DNA from: an uncultured Eubacteriaceae bacterium
GTDB taxonomy: Bacteria > Bacillota > Clostridia > Lachnospirales > Lachnospiraceae
Reading direction: 5' to 3'
Assembly (NCBI GenBank): GCA_945938055.1
Contig: CAMEUH010000011.1
Location: 1-23,531 of the forward strand
Length of the DNA: 23,531 bases
Shown here: positions 1 through 6,369 of the stretch, piece by piece
Position numbering within the stretch: position 1 is the first letter of the stretch
Layout: each line of letters opens with the position of its first letter
Program-made: the position numbers and the translations under genes
Notes under the pieces: generated by a model
What the model saw: the letters and a program-made list of their open reading frames with translations, nothing else
Database searches by the model: none
Told to the model about the DNA's origin: nothing

Positions 1-8
1 ATTACCAT
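1..8 (-). CDS. Start of a probable MazF-type toxin gene (cut by window edge)
   Basis: Only the first codons are visible: an ATG on the minus strand at 8-6 followed by GTA and the beginning of a third codon. The ATG overlaps the antitoxin stop codon (ATGGTAA), the usual arrangement of a coupled mazE-mazF pair. The identity of the toxin is inferred from the MazE-like neighbour; no toxin motif can be seen. Confidence 0.4.
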
Positions 9-244
9 ACCTCTCTTCCGACAGGTTCACCCCAATCATATTCACCATCAAGCATCAATTTCCCATCAAACTCCGCAGCCCTTTCTTCTAAAGTTTTATG
101 ACGAAATGGTTTCACTAAAGTGATTACGCCATCGGATACTGTGACATCCAAAAACTCATTCAGAGCAATTCCCGCACTTTTTAATACTTCTTTTGGCAAT
201 CTGATTCCTTGACTATTTCCCCATTCTTTGACTTGTGCTCGCAT
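2..244 (-). CDS. MazE-type AbrB/SpoVT-fold antitoxin
   Basis: An 80-residue protein, the usual size of MazE-like antitoxins. Residues 1-45 form a swapped-hairpin AbrB DNA-binding domain, with the characteristic start MRAQVKEWGNSQGIRLPKEV and a following 'VTVSDGVITLVKP' strand. The acidic C-terminal tail (about 50-80, ending GREVW) is the part that in this family wraps around and neutralises the MazF endoribonuclease. A GGGAGG ribosome site lies 7 bases before the ATG. The stop overlaps the start of the next gene, presumably mazF, which lies outside the window. By family knowledge the antitoxin, alone or with its toxin, represses its own promoter; the palindrome just upstream fits that role. 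Confidence 0.85.
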   Translation of the reverse strand: MRAQVKEWGNSQGIRLPKEVLKSAGIALNEFLDVTVSDGVITLVKPFRHKTLEERAAEFDGKLMLDGEYDWGEPVGREVW

Positions 245-254
245 AAAAAAACCT

Positions 255-304
255 CCCTACATTTGGTATATACATAGTATATACCAAATGTAGGGAATTA
301 TCAA
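255..304 (-). promoter_or_regulatory. mazE promoter buried in a 41-bp palindromic operator
   Basis: On the minus strand there is a near-consensus sigma-A promoter: TTGATA (299-304), 17-bp spacer, TATACT (276-281). A perfect 19-base inverted repeat (arms 255-273 and 277-295, 3-base centre) covers the -10, much of the spacer, and reaches the GGGAGG ribosome site (252-257). A repressor bound here would block RNA polymerase, and in RNA the hairpin could also mask the ribosome site. Autorepression by MazE/MazEF is inferred from the family. Confidence 0.75.
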
Positions 305-368
305 CTACTCAAGAAGTAATTAATCAATTTATAGGCAAAAAACAAAGGTAGAATTCAAGAAGCATGCG

Positions 369-377
369 TGATACAAT
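369..377 (+). promoter_or_regulatory. Possible extended -10 promoter element
   Basis: TGATACAAT, an extended -10 (TG-N-TACAAT), stands about 45 bases before the start codon of the plus-strand membrane protein gene. No good -35 is seen at 16-18 bp, which is tolerable for extended -10 promoters. The call is weak and rests on the motif and position only. Confidence 0.3.
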
Positions 378-422
378 AGTAAGTGAACTCTTCAGAGAAA
401 AATACGTCAAGGAATAAGGAAA

Positions 423-1130
423 ATGGAAAAGTTTTTTAAGAAATATCCGGGAAAACCGGATGCGGTAATAGGTACAATATGTGGAATCAGCCTATTTTTT
501 GCTTACAGGGTAGGTCTTAGAATCGGCACAAAATGGCCTTATGTATTATTGATAATGCTTTCTATCATTGTATATAAGCTTTTGCATGATTCATTATCTA
601 TGAAATTTCTTATGGTGGTAAATATTCTATATTCAGTATTTATGTTGGTGCAAAAGTACCTTAATCTGGATTGGGTATATAAATTAAAGGATAATGAACA
701 GAAGGTTCTTGCATTACTATTTTTTGTGTTCATTTCTCTGGGATATATTATGAGTGTGGTAAGCAGTTTATATGTATTAGTTTTCGGTTTCGTAGCCGGT
801 GCCTGTTTTAGGTTGGTTTTATATGGCATTTCCCGAATTCCGAGGTTTCTGCGTTCTGTTTTTTGGGAAAAAGTACGGGGACCCATGCCAAATGTGCAAA
901 GTATTGCAAAAGGAGATATAAAAGTTTATTTTCAAAAAGACTACCATGAAGAACAAATTCAATTGATTTATAGGAAAGGGTCCAAAAAAAGAATTCTGGA
1001 TATATACCAATGGAATGATTTTCAGGAGGCACATTATTCTCTGGAGCAGCATGGAAAGAATTGCCTCATTGTTCACAAATATGATCCAACAACATCTACA
1101 CAGGTAGAAGAAAAGGAATATAAGTTATAG
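423..1130 (+). CDS. Unknown multi-pass membrane protein with a cytoplasmic tail
   Basis: A 235-residue protein that I do not recognise. Five hydrophobic segments are visible at about 15-32, 39-54, 61-79, 94-112 and 114-135, followed by a polar, basic tail of about 100 residues ('RSVFWEKVRG', then a strand-rich region containing 'KVYFQKDYHEEQIQLIYRKG'). The tail looks like a small folded domain rather than disorder. An AAGGA ribosome site is 9 bases before the ATG. It is one of only two plus-strand genes here, lies between the toxin-antitoxin pair and the decayed DUF1848 gene, and converges on the latter with a 16-base gap. The final codon TAG shows amber is a normal stop here. Its setting in accessory DNA suggests a cargo or defence-related gene, but no function can be assigned. 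Confidence 0.7.
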   Translation: MEKFFKKYPGKPDAVIGTICGISLFFAYRVGLRIGTKWPYVLLIMLSIIVYKLLHDSLSMKFLMVVNILYSVFMLVQKYLNLDWVYKLKDNEQKVLALLFFVFISLGYIMSVVSSLYVLVFGFVAGACFRLVLYGISRIPRFLRSVFWEKVRGPMPNVQSIAKGDIKVYFQKDYHEEQIQLIYRKGSKKRILDIYQWNDFQEAHYSLEQHGKNCLIVHKYDPTTSTQVEEKEYKL

Positions 1131-1146
1131 AATGTAATATTATGCC

Positions 1147-1650
1147 TTATATTTCTAATCTCATCTGCCCATCAATCCAGCTTTTCTGCTTAGCCTCATG
1201 GATGACATCTCCTGGCATATTTCCACCAAGTAAAAATGGTGATTCCGGATCATGCTTCCTCATATTCTCTTTCACCAAATCAGCATTCGTGTTTGCATAG
1301 CAATACTTACACAGATGACCACAGGTATCATATGCTCCTATATCCACTCCAAGCACCATCACCTTTTCTTTATCCGGCACATTTGGTTCTACATCTCTCC
1401 CATAAGGTGTTATGGTTACAAACCAATACTGACCATATGGCTCTAATGCATCCATATGTGAAAGCATTGGTGCCGGATTCTTAGTACAAAATGCAATCAA
1501 ATCCACCACATTCGGCAACAGGCTATATCTTGTAACCTGACTTGGATTATATGGATTGCGAACCAGCACATATCCCTCTTTTATTCTGTTAAGAAACCAT
1601 TCTGAATAAAATGCCGGAATATCCGTCCGCATTCCTGTCTGTATAATCAC
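1147..1650 (-). pseudogene. DUF1848 radical-SAM-like protein with its central part deleted in frame
   Basis: The 167-residue product joins the two ends of a DUF1848 protein, normally close to 300 residues. Residues 1-97 match the family N-terminus ('MIIQTGMRTDIPAFYSEW', 'LVRNPYNPSQVTRYSL', 'FCTKNPAP', 'QYWFVTITPYGRDVEPNVPD'). From about residue 100 the family C-terminus follows directly, with the CxxxCxxC cluster motif 'CGHLCKYCYAN' and the 'SPFLLGG' tail. About 130 central residues are missing at 'KEKVM|VLGVDIGAY', with the frame kept. The start is GTG at 1650, which overlaps a TGA (GTGA) ending a sirtuin-like tail, so the gene was probably translated by coupling. DUF1848 proteins are thought to be Fe-S/radical-SAM-like; their substrate is not known. 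The remnant is probably inactive, although the in-frame junction leaves a small chance of a working mini-protein. Confidence 0.75.
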
Positions 1651-1692
1651 TTACGCTTCACTTCCTCCACAATATCTTTGATGCTCTGATTA
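1647..1692 (-). pseudogene. Detached C-terminal tail of a sirtuin gene
   Basis: Read on the minus strand this short piece encodes 'QSIKDIVEEVKRK' and a TGA stop. The sirtuin fragment at 3180-3440 ends 'ESIKDIVEKVTGL'. The two share 23 identical bases and 27 of 28 over a slightly longer stretch. The TGA overlaps the GTG start of DUF1848. There is no sirtuin body in front of it; upstream is the end of the AAA ATPase gene. I read it as the original 3' end of the sirtuin gene, now separated from its body. Confidence 0.55.
1665..1687. repeat. 23-base direct repeat, distal copy
   Basis: Plus-strand sequence beginning CTCCACAATA and ending GATGCTCT. An identical copy lies at 3198-3220 in the same orientation. 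The two copies flank the AAA/DUF4143 gene with its promoter (repeat-to-repeat period 1533 bases). A 23-base exact match is far beyond chance in a window of this size. Confidence 0.85.
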
Positions 1693-1704
1693 CAAACATT
1701 TTCA

Positions 1705-3033
1705 TCATAAAAACTGTGCCATGTAAACAGGCAGGCATTCAATGTCTTTATCTTTCATATAGTCTTTGGTATATACCATAATCTTACGAATTATTCTTGA
1801 AGAAAACTTCTCAACAAATGCATCTATAGATGGATGTGTTTTATAACCCGAACTCTTTACTTCTATCGGACATATTTTATTCTTTTCGGCAATTAAAAAA
1901 TCAATTTCATAATTATGTTTTGATTTTTCATTCAAAAATGTATGATAGTACAATTCATGCCCATTTGTTGCCAATATCCCTGCAATCATATTTTCATAGA
2001 TGTATCCCAGATTAGCCTGCAATTTATCACTAAGCAACTTTGAATAAATCTCATTTTCTGTAAAGCTTTTATCTTTAAATGCGAGCGTTACAAACAGACC
2101 CGTATCTGTAGTGAATAACTTGAATTTTTCCAAGTCTTTATTCTGAGCCATTCCGGGTCCCGGATCATTTGCATGATATGCCACAAGTACGGTCCCAGAG
2201 TCCTTGAGTTCTGCAATCTGCTCCAAAATATCCCCTGCTCTATTTCCTGTTAAAACACTGGAAACCTGATACCTGGAAGCATTTCCCATTAGTTGTGCCG
2301 GAATTGCATCAAATAAAACTGATAGTTTTCCTGTCGGATCAATTTTTCTGAAATCATCTTCGTATAAAGACAAAATATCCCTTTTTATACTATCAACTTT
2401 GCTAAAATCATTGGTTTCAATATATGTCTCTACTGCCTGAGGCATTCCTCCAACAAGCATATATACTCTGAAATCTCTCAGCATTTTTCGGTTTGCTGCT
2501 TGCCCCAGAGGCTTTTTAGCCTCATAAAATTGTCTAAGCATGTCAACTGACACCTCATCTCCAAGTGCCCATCTAAATTCCTCATAATCCATAGGATACA
2601 TACGAATTTTTCTTTCCTCACTTGGAATAAGTATGTCTTTCACATTTTTGTGTATTGAAATCAATGAGCCCGTCTCGATATAATCATATCTACCATCATT
2701 TACCAATGCTTTAATTGCCTGTCTGGCTTTAGGGCATAATTGAACCTCATCAAACACAATACATGATTTTCTTTCCTTCAAACTTGTCTGATAAGTAAGC
2801 TGCAACTGAAGAAATATATAATTGAGATCAGATAAATCATCAAATAATTTCTTTGTTTCAGATGAGGCTCTATAAAAATCAACAATGATATAACTTTCAT
2901 ATTCATTTTTTGCAAACTCTTCAACTATCGTAGATTTACCAACTCGCCTTGGTCCTTCTACAAGTAAAGCTGTTTTTCCATTAGATGTTTCTTTCCACTG
3001 AAGTAATTGATTATATATTTTTCTCTTATACAT
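1705..3033 (-). CDS. AAA_14/DUF4143-family ATPase
   Basis: A complete 442-residue protein of the COG1373 type. The N-terminal AAA_14 domain has Walker A GPRRVGKST (27-35), Walker B CIVFDEVQ (91-98) and a TGS sensor-like motif near 121. The second half is the DUF4143 domain, with 'YENMIAGILATNGHELYYH' and then 'YEIDFLIAEKNKICPIEVKSSG', which resembles a PD-(D/E)xK nuclease core (D, then E-x-K). These ATPases are very numerous in some bacterial and archaeal genomes and their role is not settled; a nuclease-like or defence/mobility role has been suggested. A GAGGG ribosome site precedes the ATG, and a promoter with repeated ATTCGTCAA boxes lies upstream. The gene lies exactly between two 23-base direct repeats taken from the sirtuin 3' end, which suggests arrival as a cassette. 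It looks intact while the genes on both sides are broken. Confidence 0.9.
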   Translation of the reverse strand: MYKRKIYNQLLQWKETSNGKTALLVEGPRRVGKSTIVEEFAKNEYESYIIVDFYRASSETKKLFDDLSDLNYIFLQLQLTYQTSLKERKSCIVFDEVQLCPKARQAIKALVNDGRYDYIETGSLISIHKNVKDILIPSEERKIRMYPMDYEEFRWALGDEVSVDMLRQFYEAKKPLGQAANRKMLRDFRVYMLVGGMPQAVETYIETNDFSKVDSIKRDILSLYEDDFRKIDPTGKLSVLFDAIPAQLMGNASRYQVSSVLTGNRAGDILEQIAELKDSGTVLVAYHANDPGPGMAQNKDLEKFKLFTTDTGLFVTLAFKDKSFTENEIYSKLLSDKLQANLGYIYENMIAGILATNGHELYYHTFLNEKSKHNYEIDFLIAEKNKICPIEVKSSGYKTHPSIDAFVEKFSSRIIRKIMVYTKDYMKDKDIECLPVYMAQFL

Positions 3034-3053
3034 TTTGATCCCTCTTGCAATTT

Positions 3054-3126
3054 CGTTAATTTAATTTTAACCATTTATCGCAAATTCGTCAATTTTTTTG
3101 TTGGATTATTCGTCAAAATCGTCAAT
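3054..3126 (-). promoter_or_regulatory. Promoter of the AAA ATPase gene with repeated TTGACGAA boxes
   Basis: On the minus strand TTGACG (3087-3092), a 17-bp spacer and TAAAAT (3064-3069) form a good promoter. The same TTGACGA word recurs upstream: boxes on the plus strand read ATTCGTCAAT (3084), ATTCGTCAAA (3108) and AATCGTCAAT (3117), with a degenerate TTTCGTTAAT at 3051. The -35 is thus one member of a repeat series, as expected for a repressor or activator array. The regulator is unknown. Confidence 0.55.
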
Positions 3127-3179
3127 AGATATTTTAACCAAATCACCTCCATTTTATGTATAATTCGATTTCCATATCC

Positions 3180-3631
3180 CTACAGCCCGGTGACTTTCTC
3201 CACAATATCTTTGATGCTCTCTGCCATATCAGCATTAATACCTACTGCTCTGTTTCTGAGACTTTCCGGCACAACTGCCTGATCAAGATTCAGCCTTATC
3301 AGACTTATATTATCATGCTCCCTTACCAGTTTTTCAAATGGAAACCGGATAATTGTCGGTGTATTAAATCCTACGCCCAGTTCCAAAAGAACCAGTTTCT
3401 TATCAATTGCTTCTGACAGGTAATCAGAAAATCTTTTCACCCGGCAGCCGTACTCATTCCGGCACCGGCTCCAATCAGCACATACTCTGCATCACATATC
3501 ATCTGCGCAGCATCTCTTATCTGTTTATCATAAGCCACATCCTGATAAATATAATCCCTTGCAGGTGTACCGCAAAGAAAAGACTCAAATGTTATTTTCT
3601 GATTTGGAAACTTCATCAATTTCACAAGCAT
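3180..3631 (-). pseudogene. SirTM-type (class M) sirtuin with central deletion and frameshift
   Basis: Two pieces of one protein ADP-ribosylating sirtuin remain. The N-terminal ~65 residues end in the NAD-binding loop 'LIGAGAGMSTAAG' and then TGA. The C-terminal piece, shifted in frame, starts 'KRFSDYLSEAIDKK' and continues 'LLELGVGFNTPTIIRFPFEK' to 'ESIKDIVEKVTGL'. Family members are near 300 residues, so roughly 130 central residues are lost, including the zinc-finger and catalytic His region. The join is at about 3437-3445 and changes the reading frame. The gene starts 7-8 bases after the macrodomain gene, the known SirTM/macrodomain operon order, in which SirTM adds ADP-ribose to a carrier protein and the macrodomain removes it. 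With the core gone, transferase activity is not expected. Confidence 0.85.
3198..3220. repeat. 23-base direct repeat, sirtuin-proximal copy
   Basis: Identical to 1665-1687 and in the same orientation. Here it is the coding sequence for 'SIKDIVE', close to the sirtuin stop codon, and continues 'KVTGL' and TAG, a different ending from the distal copy ('EVKRK', TGA). Confidence 0.85.
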
Positions 3632-3637
3632 CACCTT

Positions 3638-4411
3638 CTATCTCAACAGTTCCCTATAGATTTCTTCATCCAAATCTTTAAACACATTAAAGATTACCTT
3701 AATGGAACTACCTGTTTTCTCTTTATATTCTTTTATCGTTTTCACGGCAATCTCCGCTGCTCTTTCATTTGGGAACATAAATACCCCTGTTGAAATACAG
3801 CAAAATGCAATGGACTCCACTCCATTTTCATCCGCAATGGTAAGGCATGAGCGATAGCATGATTCCAGCAAATCCTCATGTTCTTCTGTCAATTTTCCCT
3901 GCACGATTGGTCCAACCGTATGAATCACATAATCACAGGGAAGATTATAAGACATCGTAATCTTTGCCTGACCGGCTGGTTCCCCATATCCCTGTTCATC
4001 CATGATTTTGGCACATTTAAGCCTTAACTGGATTCCGGCATACGTATGAATACAGTTATCAATACAGTTATGACAGGGCTGATAGCATCCGGTCATGCCA
4101 CTGTTTGCAGCATTTACAATTGCTCCAACCTTAAGCCTTGTGATATCTCCCTTCCAGATATAGATATCCGGCTGTATCTCTTCCATATCCGAAGGTGTAA
4201 CAACCCCCTTTTCTGCATTGACCTGCAATAAATATTCATCCTGAACCCTTATAAATTCATCATCAATCGTGCCGGGCATTCTAACATTCATAAGAGCCCG
4301 GAGCAATTTTTTCTGTTCATCAACACTAACCGGTATCTGCATCTTTGCATATCGTGGCTGTTCTTTTAATAATCTCTCAATCAGAAACAGGCGTTTTTCA
4401 TTCTGGTTCAT
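3638..4411 (-). CDS. Zinc-containing macrodomain ADP-ribosylhydrolase (SirTM-linked type)
   Basis: About 257 residues from ATG 4411 (MNQNEKRLF); an in-frame TTG at 4429 is less likely because family proteins begin near this point. An N-terminal helical segment (about 1-75) precedes the macrodomain. Diagnostic motifs are 'GDITRLKVGAIVNAANSGMTG' (phosphate/ribose loop; trimmed here to 20 or fewer: GDITRLKVGAIVNAANS), 'CYQPCHNCIDNCIHTYAG' with the Cys/His set of the zinc site, 'YVIHTVGP', and 'STGVFMFPNERAA'. Family knowledge says such proteins remove mono-ADP-ribose placed by the partner sirtuin. The partner directly downstream is broken, so this is now an orphan eraser. The gene is complete with no odd residues. 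The toxin gene abiEii ends 67-85 bases upstream on the same strand. Confidence 0.88.
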   Translation of the reverse strand: MNQNEKRLFLIERLLKEQPRYAKMQIPVSVDEQKKLLRALMNVRMPGTIDDEFIRVQDEYLLQVNAEKGVVTPSDMEEIQPDIYIWKGDITRLKVGAIVNAANSGMTGCYQPCHNCIDNCIHTYAGIQLRLKCAKIMDEQGYGEPAGQAKITMSYNLPCDYVIHTVGPIVQGKLTEEHEDLLESCYRSCLTIADENGVESIAFCCISTGVFMFPNERAAEIAVKTIKEYKEKTGSSIKVIFNVFKDLDEEIYRELLR

Positions 4412-4496
4412 TTTTTCATCTTCTTTCAATGGATTTTTTCTGGCTTTTGTTTGTTACATATTTATCATTAGAATTACCATAGCTAATATAATCAGA

Positions 4497-5441
4497 TTAA
4501 CACCTACACTTCCATAGTGCCATTGGATGCTTTGCTACATTTTTAAGTTCATTACTATCCCCGAATACCCAGTCAGGATAGTAATTTCCTTCCGAAAAAG
4601 CTTTCCAGAACAGTTCTTCCTCCCTTGTCGGCACCAGAATGGATGCAAGATATGACCGCACTTCCTTCTGGACAGATTCCAAGTCAAACCATTCTCCCTT
4701 TCGAAGCACCGGGTTTAAATCTCGCTTAATCTGCCGAACTGACACTTTCCCGAGATTATCAAGCTCAAATTTTTCCGGTGGCCGTGCTGCTCCGATTGCA
4801 CTATAGAACACAGCACATTTCCGAAGCATTATTTCCTCACTTTCATCAAACAGTCCAAACTTAACCATGTTATGAATGTCATACAAATCTCTTGGAGCCG
4901 TTCTTGTAAGTAATGCTACTGTTTTAGAAGCAAATATCTCCAATGGTGCTACAGAAAGCACGGTAAGTCTTTCCTCATTCCATGGCAGTTTCACTTCTCT
5001 TCTTACAACCGGAAGCACATGACAGCGAAGCATATAATTAATCTCAATCTTAAGATTGTCCTTTACTCCTCCACAATTCACATATTCATACACAAAGGAA
5101 TCCAGGGCATGATAGTTTTTTGATTTCGGACTTAAAACATATCCATTCGCCGTCATATACTTGCTGATTCTGTCTGTGATTATCTCCCTGTCCAAAAGCA
5201 TATTTTCTCTGTCAATACTTCTACAATAATCCAAATCAATATCAACCGAAAGCCTTGGCAAATCAAAGATTGTCAGATTAATAGCTGTACCACCTTTTAA
5301 GGCAATCCCTTCTGCCAGAAGCTCATCTGATTCCATAAATTTCAACACATCCGCCAGACGGCAGACCTTTTCAAGCGTATCTCTCGAAAAGCCCAGTTCT
5401 TTCGCTATTCTGCCCAGAGTTATTCTATCCCATTGCATCAT
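4497..5441 (-). CDS. abiEii: AbiEii nucleotidyltransferase toxin (type IV toxin-antitoxin)
   Basis: A protein of about 314 residues with the AbiEii/AbiGii nucleotidyltransferase fold: 'LKGGTAINL' followed by 'RLSVDIDLDY' (the GG...DxD catalytic core), then 'LKIEINYM' supplying a third acidic residue, and 'LLTRTAPRDLYDIHNM', the conserved K-x-x-A-L-x-x-R-x-x-x-R-D-x-x-D-x-x region. Such toxins block growth by transferring nucleotides to tRNA ends and give abortive infection against phage. Several starts are possible (TTG 5450, ATG 5447, 5441, 5438); AAGGGG at 5452-5457 best fits ATG 5441. It overlaps the end of the antitoxin gene, the standard AbiE layout. Confidence 0.92.
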   Translation of the reverse strand: MMQWDRITLGRIAKELGFSRDTLEKVCRLADVLKFMESDELLAEGIALKGGTAINLTIFDLPRLSVDIDLDYCRSIDRENMLLDREIITDRISKYMTANGYVLSPKSKNYHALDSFVYEYVNCGGVKDNLKIEINYMLRCHVLPVVRREVKLPWNEERLTVLSVAPLEIFASKTVALLTRTAPRDLYDIHNMVKFGLFDESEEIMLRKCAVFYSAIGAARPPEKFELDNLGKVSVRQIKRDLNPVLRKGEWFDLESVQKEVRSYLASILVPTREEELFWKAFSEGNYYPDWVFGDSNELKNVAKHPMALWKCRC

Positions 5442-6189
5442 AATCATCAATCCCCTTATCTATTAGTCCTTTCAATGATGCCGGTGCATAAAGCTTCCAT
5501 CGCTTATGAAATACATTATCCTTTGTTTCTTTCATTAGATAACGCTTTGCATCAGAAGAACAGTTCTCACAGGTTTCAAAAAAGCCTGTAGAAAAATGAA
5601 ATTCTTCCTGCATTTTTTCAAATAAGTACCCACATTTCTGATACAAAAAACCATTGTTATTTCTTGCCAGACATTCCAGTACTTTCTGCTCATTCAGTCC
5701 CGGCACCAGCTCCATACAACGTATCACTTCCTCAAGACCGGCTATCTTTTCAAAGTCACGGATACTGTCTACAACCGTCTGCTCCACGGATGTCACTCGT
5801 ATGTTACCCTGCTGTACTACTTCCATACCAGGCTTACGCTCTATGCGACGGTACATCACTCCGTCATACTCAAAATCATTAAACCGTTTGTCCGTTGCAA
5901 CATAACACTCATAAAACACCTGACTTCCATAACCGAATACTTCAAATGCACTGTGATGCGTGATACATGCATCCGAGAATAGATTGGAGCCTATCTGATA
6001 ACGAGAGAACACCGGCTGTTTCATTTCCATGCTGATTACCACATAAAAATCTCTTTTGACTTTTTCTATCAGTCCCTTTTTCTGGTATTCATAGATTACC
6101 TGATTCGCCGCTGTCGCTGTTCCAACAATCTCTATCAGTTGTTCCCGTGAAAAGCATCCCTTTGCCAGCAATTTTTCATAATGCTTCAT
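5425..6189 (-). CDS. abiEi: AbiEi antitoxin and transcriptional autorepressor
   Basis: A 254-residue protein of the AbiEi family. Residues 1-55 form a winged-helix domain ('LAKGCFSREQLIEIVG', 'YEYQKKGLIEKVKRDFYVV'). The middle and C-terminal part is the AbiEi domain ('SDACITHHSAFEVFGYGSQV', 'VTSVEQTVVDSIRDFEKIAG', 'RWKLYAP'). By family knowledge it neutralises AbiEii and represses the operon cooperatively at inverted repeats. An AGGAG ribosome site lies 10 bases before the ATG. Its 3' end overlaps abiEii. Half-sites of the form AATAC(A/T)TTGTGC upstream match the expected operator. Both genes look complete, so this is probably a functional phage-defence unit. Confidence 0.92.
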   Translation of the reverse strand: MKHYEKLLAKGCFSREQLIEIVGTATAANQVIYEYQKKGLIEKVKRDFYVVISMEMKQPVFSRYQIGSNLFSDACITHHSAFEVFGYGSQVFYECYVATDKRFNDFEYDGVMYRRIERKPGMEVVQQGNIRVTSVEQTVVDSIRDFEKIAGLEEVIRCMELVPGLNEQKVLECLARNNNGFLYQKCGYLFEKMQEEFHFSTGFFETCENCSSDAKRYLMKETKDNVFHKRWKLYAPASLKGLIDKGIDDYDAMG

Positions 6190-6216
6190 TACACATCAAC
6201 TCCTATTTTAAAATAA

Positions 6217-6313
6217 GCACAATGTATTTTATTTTCTTAATACTTTGTGCATTTTTCAAAATTGTCTATTTTGAGTTTATCACATAATATTAGAAATTTC
6301 AAATACATTGTGC
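6217..6313 (-). promoter_or_regulatory. abiE promoter and AbiEi-type operator half-sites
   Basis: Three copies of a 12-base half-site are visible on the plus strand: GCACAATGTATT (6217-6228, inverted), AATACTTTGTGC (6239-6250) and AATACATTGTGC (6302-6313). The first two form an inverted repeat with a 10-base centre. A minus-strand promoter, TTGAAA (6297-6302), 17 bp, TAAACT (6274-6279), falls between them, so bound repressor would bracket the polymerase site. AbiEi as the binder is inferred. Confidence 0.65.
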
Positions 6314-6369
6314 ATTTTTTAAAACACTATTCTCTCTATCCCTTGCAGCTGTATCATAAAAGTAAATTT

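Noticed and set aside
363..416. A 17-codon ORF (starting MRDTIVSELF) just before the membrane protein gene
   Set aside because: No ribosome site precedes it and it overlaps the likely promoter; too short to support as a gene or leader.
539..1076. Minus-strand ORFs opposite the membrane protein gene
   Set aside because: They are low-complexity reverse shadows without ribosome sites or domain-like sequence.
1765..1780. TTTGGTATATACCA-like sequence resembling the mazE palindrome
   Set aside because: It lies within the coding end of the ATPase gene and only a short A/T-rich core is shared, so chance is likely.
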